Assembly: GCF_000204195.1 (NCBI RefSeq)
Contig: NZ_AFBG01000019.1
Span: 806,001 to 870,000 of the forward strand
Source: Acidovorax radicis N35
GTDB lineage: Bacteria > Pseudomonadota > Gammaproteobacteria > Burkholderiales > Burkholderiaceae_C
Length of the DNA stretch: 64,000 bases
Reading direction: 5' to 3'
Under the pieces are notes generated by a model. It was not told the origin of the DNA, did not search any database, and saw only the letters and a program-made list of their open reading frames with translations. Below, piece by piece: positions 61,977-64,000 of this stretch; position 1 is the stretch's first letter, and the number at the start of each line of letters is the position of its first letter. Both the position numbers and the translations under genes were made by a program.

Positions 61977-62627
61977 ATGAACCAGCAGCCCCCCGTGCAG
62001 GCCAGCGGCCGCCAGAAGGCCGCCACGGCCGGGTCGGACGAGAAGCGTGAACGCATCCTGCGCGCAGCCGAGGCGCTGTTCGATGCGCAGGGCTACGCCA
62101 ACACCACCATCGAGCAGATCGTGCAGCAGCTGGGCGTGACCAAGCCCTTTGTGTACTACTACTTCCGCAACAAGCAGGAGATCTTCGAGACGCTGTCGTG
62201 GGCGCCTGCCGTGGCGTGTTTCACTGCGATGGACTTTGCGGCGGACGATGACCGGCCTGCGCATGTGAAGGTGACGGAGGGCATCGAGCGGCTGATTCGC
62301 GCGACGCTGGCGCACCACCCGTCGGCGTTCTTCCCGTACCGCGAGCCGCAGGTCTACCGGCCCGAGTACCTGGCGGCGCAAAAGCATCTGGCGAACCACT
62401 TCTACGACCAGTTGTGCGCGCTGCTCGAACAGGGCCGCGACGACGGCATGTTCGAGTTCAACGACACCAAGATCACCGCGCTGGCCGCGTGCAGCCTGCC
62501 CGGCTTTCTCTACAACTGGTACCGGCCCGACGGCCGCCTGTCGCAGGACGAGGTGGCGCAGGAGCTGGCACAACTGGCTTGGCGCGTGCTGGGCCTGCGG
62601 CGCACCCGCAAGCGGGACACCGCATAG
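61977..62627 (+). CDS. TetR family transcriptional regulator
   Basis: Repressor-type regulator of 216 residues. The N-terminal HTH (about residues 22-70) reads RERILRAAEALFDAQGYANTTIEQIVQQLGVTKPFVYYYFRNKQEIF, the classic TetR pattern. The C-terminal helical region (about 75-210) should bind an acyl-CoA or related ligand, as in many regulators beside acyl-CoA ligases. ATG 61977 follows AAAGGA. It is divergent from the ligase-carboxylase operon and 73 bp ahead of the ABC binding-protein gene; it probably controls both sides. Confidence 0.93.
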   Translation: MNQQPPVQASGRQKAATAGSDEKRERILRAAEALFDAQGYANTTIEQIVQQLGVTKPFVYYYFRNKQEIFETLSWAPAVACFTAMDFAADDDRPAHVKVTEGIERLIRATLAHHPSAFFPYREPQVYRPEYLAAQKHLANHFYDQLCALLEQGRDDGMFEFNDTKITALAACSLPGFLYNWYRPDGRLSQDEVAQELAQLAWRVLGLRRTRKRDTA

Positions 62628-62700
62628 CACCCCACGCCCCTCTGCGGCGGCGCCCCATCAGACCAAGACAAGCCTTACAACGACAGGAGACAAAGACACC

Positions 62701-63951
62701 ATGAATACCGCCTTCCTCACCACCCCACTGGCCGCCGCGGCAGCCTTGCTCATCGGCACGGCCGTCAGCGCGCAGGAGACCTTCAAGGTCGCCTACATCG
62801 ACCCGCTGTCCGGCCCGTTCGCCAACGTGGGCGAGCTGATGCTCACGCACACGCAGTACGCCATCGAGGACATCAACGCCAAGGGTGGCGTGCTCAAGGG
62901 CATGAAGCTGCAGCTGCTGCAGTTCGACAGCAAGCTCTCGGCGCAGGAGAGCCAGAGCGCGCTGCAGGCCGCCATCGACCAGGGCGCCAAGGCCATCGTG
63001 ACCGGCGGCTCGGGCTCATCGGTGGTCACGGCGCTGGTGCAGGCCGCAGCGCGCCACAACCAGCGCAACCCGGGCAAGGAGATCCTGGTGCTGAACCACT
63101 CGTCCATCGACCCCGAGCTGACGGGCAAGGCGTGCAACTTCTGGCACTTCCAGTTTGAAGCCAACACGGCCATGAAGATGAAGGCCATTGCCAACTACAT
63201 CAAGAAGCAGCCGGACATCAAGAAGGTGTATCTGCTGAACCAGGACTACGCGCACGGCAAGCAGTGGGCGCACTACGGCCGCGAAATGGTGGGTCTGGCG
63301 CGGCCCGACATCCAGTTCGTGGGCGAGGCGCTGCACCCCATCGGCCGCGTGAAGGACTTTGCGCCCTACCTCGCCAAGGTCAAGAGCAGCGAGGCCGACT
63401 CGGTCATCACCGGCAACTGGGGGCAGGACATGACGCTGCTGCTCAAGGCTGCGGGCGATGCGGGCTACAACCTGCGCTACTTCAATCACAGCGCGGGCTC
63501 CATTCCTGGCACGGTGCTGGCGGTGTCGCAGGCCAAACAGGGCCAGCTGACCTGGGTGGCCGAATGGCACCCGGGCCAGGCCGATACGCCCAAAGTGGAT
63601 GCGCTGGCCAAGGCCTACAAGGCCAAGACGACCAAGGACTTCCTTGCACCACGCATCGAGATGACGCCACGCTTTCTGGCGGCGGCCATCAACAAGGCCC
63701 AGTCCACGGACCCGGTGAAGGTGGCACGCGCGCTGGAAGAGCTGACCATCGACTCGGTGGTGGGCCCCGTGCGCATGCGCGGCGAGGACCACCAGCTGCT
63801 GCTGCCGCAGGTGGTCAACACCATCGCGCCGGTGGACGGCAAGACGGTCAAGGCCGGTTGGGAAGGCACGAACTACGGCTTTCGCACCGATGCGGCCTAC
63901 ACCGGCAATGAGCTGGCGCAAGGCACCGACTGCAAGATGAACCGGCCCTGA
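62701..63951 (+). CDS. Branched-chain amino acid-type ABC transporter substrate-binding protein (LivK-like)
   Basis: Periplasmic binding protein of 416 residues. A signal peptide (MNTAFLTTPLAAAAALLIGTAVSAQE) is followed by the type I fold: FKVAYIDPLSGPFANVGELMLTHTQYAIEDINAKGG, then IVTGGSGSSVVTAL and VYLLNQDYAHGKQWAHYGREM. LivK-like proteins in Burkholderiales often bind aromatic or aliphatic carboxylates rather than amino acids. Its position behind the TetR regulator and across from an acyl-CoA ligase suggests it binds the acid that the ligase activates. The permease and ATPase genes, if present, lie beyond the right edge. Confidence 0.93.
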   Translation: MNTAFLTTPLAAAAALLIGTAVSAQETFKVAYIDPLSGPFANVGELMLTHTQYAIEDINAKGGVLKGMKLQLLQFDSKLSAQESQSALQAAIDQGAKAIVTGGSGSSVVTALVQAAARHNQRNPGKEILVLNHSSIDPELTGKACNFWHFQFEANTAMKMKAIANYIKKQPDIKKVYLLNQDYAHGKQWAHYGREMVGLARPDIQFVGEALHPIGRVKDFAPYLAKVKSSEADSVITGNWGQDMTLLLKAAGDAGYNLRYFNHSAGSIPGTVLAVSQAKQGQLTWVAEWHPGQADTPKVDALAKAYKAKTTKDFLAPRIEMTPRFLAAAINKAQSTDPVKVARALEELTIDSVVGPVRMRGEDHQLLLPQVVNTIAPVDGKTVKAGWEGTNYGFRTDAAYTGNELAQGTDCKMNRP

Positions 63952-64000
63952 CGCCGCGGCTTGGGAAGGGGCCGTAACCCCACAGCGGCAGCCGCCACGG

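Noticed and set aside
1-64000. CRISPR arrays, rRNA, tRNA, insertion sequences
   Set aside because: Reading both strands I found no regularly spaced direct repeats, no cloverleaf-like tRNA sequence, no rRNA core sequence and no transposase or integrase gene.

Overview
The window is a GC-rich stretch of a betaproteobacterial chromosome, most likely Acidovorax or a close relative in the Comamonadaceae. Three things point there: the gene families (DUF3567 protein, Bug-type binding protein, NarK1-NarK2-NarGHJI order, B12-dependent ribonucleotide reductase), the codon use, and a palindromic intergenic repeat (stem around CGCTTG...CAAGCG flanked by AT-rich arms) seen at eight places. I assign 50 protein genes and see no rRNA, tRNA or CRISPR array. 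One gene (an MFS exporter) runs off the left edge.

Layout. 1-6.5 kb: a leftward operon pirin / isochorismatase-like hydrolase / amidohydrolase / DoxX / MFS exporter, divergent from a LysR regulator. 6.5-11.5 kb: alpha/beta hydrolase, DJ-1-like protein, YqhD-like alcohol dehydrogenase, two small unknowns, and a VOC protein behind a strong LexA-like box. 11.7-16.7 kb: Bug-type binding protein and FAH-family hydrolase with a divergent IclR regulator, then DUF3108 and DUF3567 proteins. 16.8-23 kb: a TPR/SPINDLY-type O-glycosyltransferase, an AbrB-type membrane protein, and Uxs plus Ugd, which together make UDP-xylose from UDP-glucose.

23.3-43.3 kb is an anaerobic-respiration region read leftward: narX-narL, narK1-narK2-narG-narH-narJ-narI, a parvulin-type PpiC protein, beta-carbonic anhydrase, then nrdJ-nnrS-nitroreductase-unknown-hemerythrin. 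The genes form a coherent set: nitrate sensing, uptake and reduction, oxygen-independent deoxyribonucleotide synthesis and probable nitrogen-oxide stress handling. A perfect FNR-type palindrome lies between narX and a divergent ChaN-like lipoprotein gene.

43.4-53.9 kb: ChaN-like lipoprotein, a PAS-GGDEF-EAL protein, purU, a GcvA-like LysR regulator, a UvrD-like helicase, a GlcD-type FAD oxidase, then an AT-richer foreign-looking gene with GIY-YIG-like motifs followed by an attC-like sequence, and a small unknown. 53.9-64 kb: a repeat-rich gap, DUF445 protein, class V aminotransferase, a single-chain biotin-dependent acyl-CoA carboxylase, an acyl-CoA ligase, a divergent TetR regulator with two palindromes 21 bp apart, and a branched-chain-amino-acid-type ABC binding protein.

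The most unusual signals are the intergenic repeat read in frame inside two proteins, the LexA-like box in front of a VOC gene, the possible integron-cassette relic, the paired TetR operators, and the nrdJ/NO-stress gene grouping.
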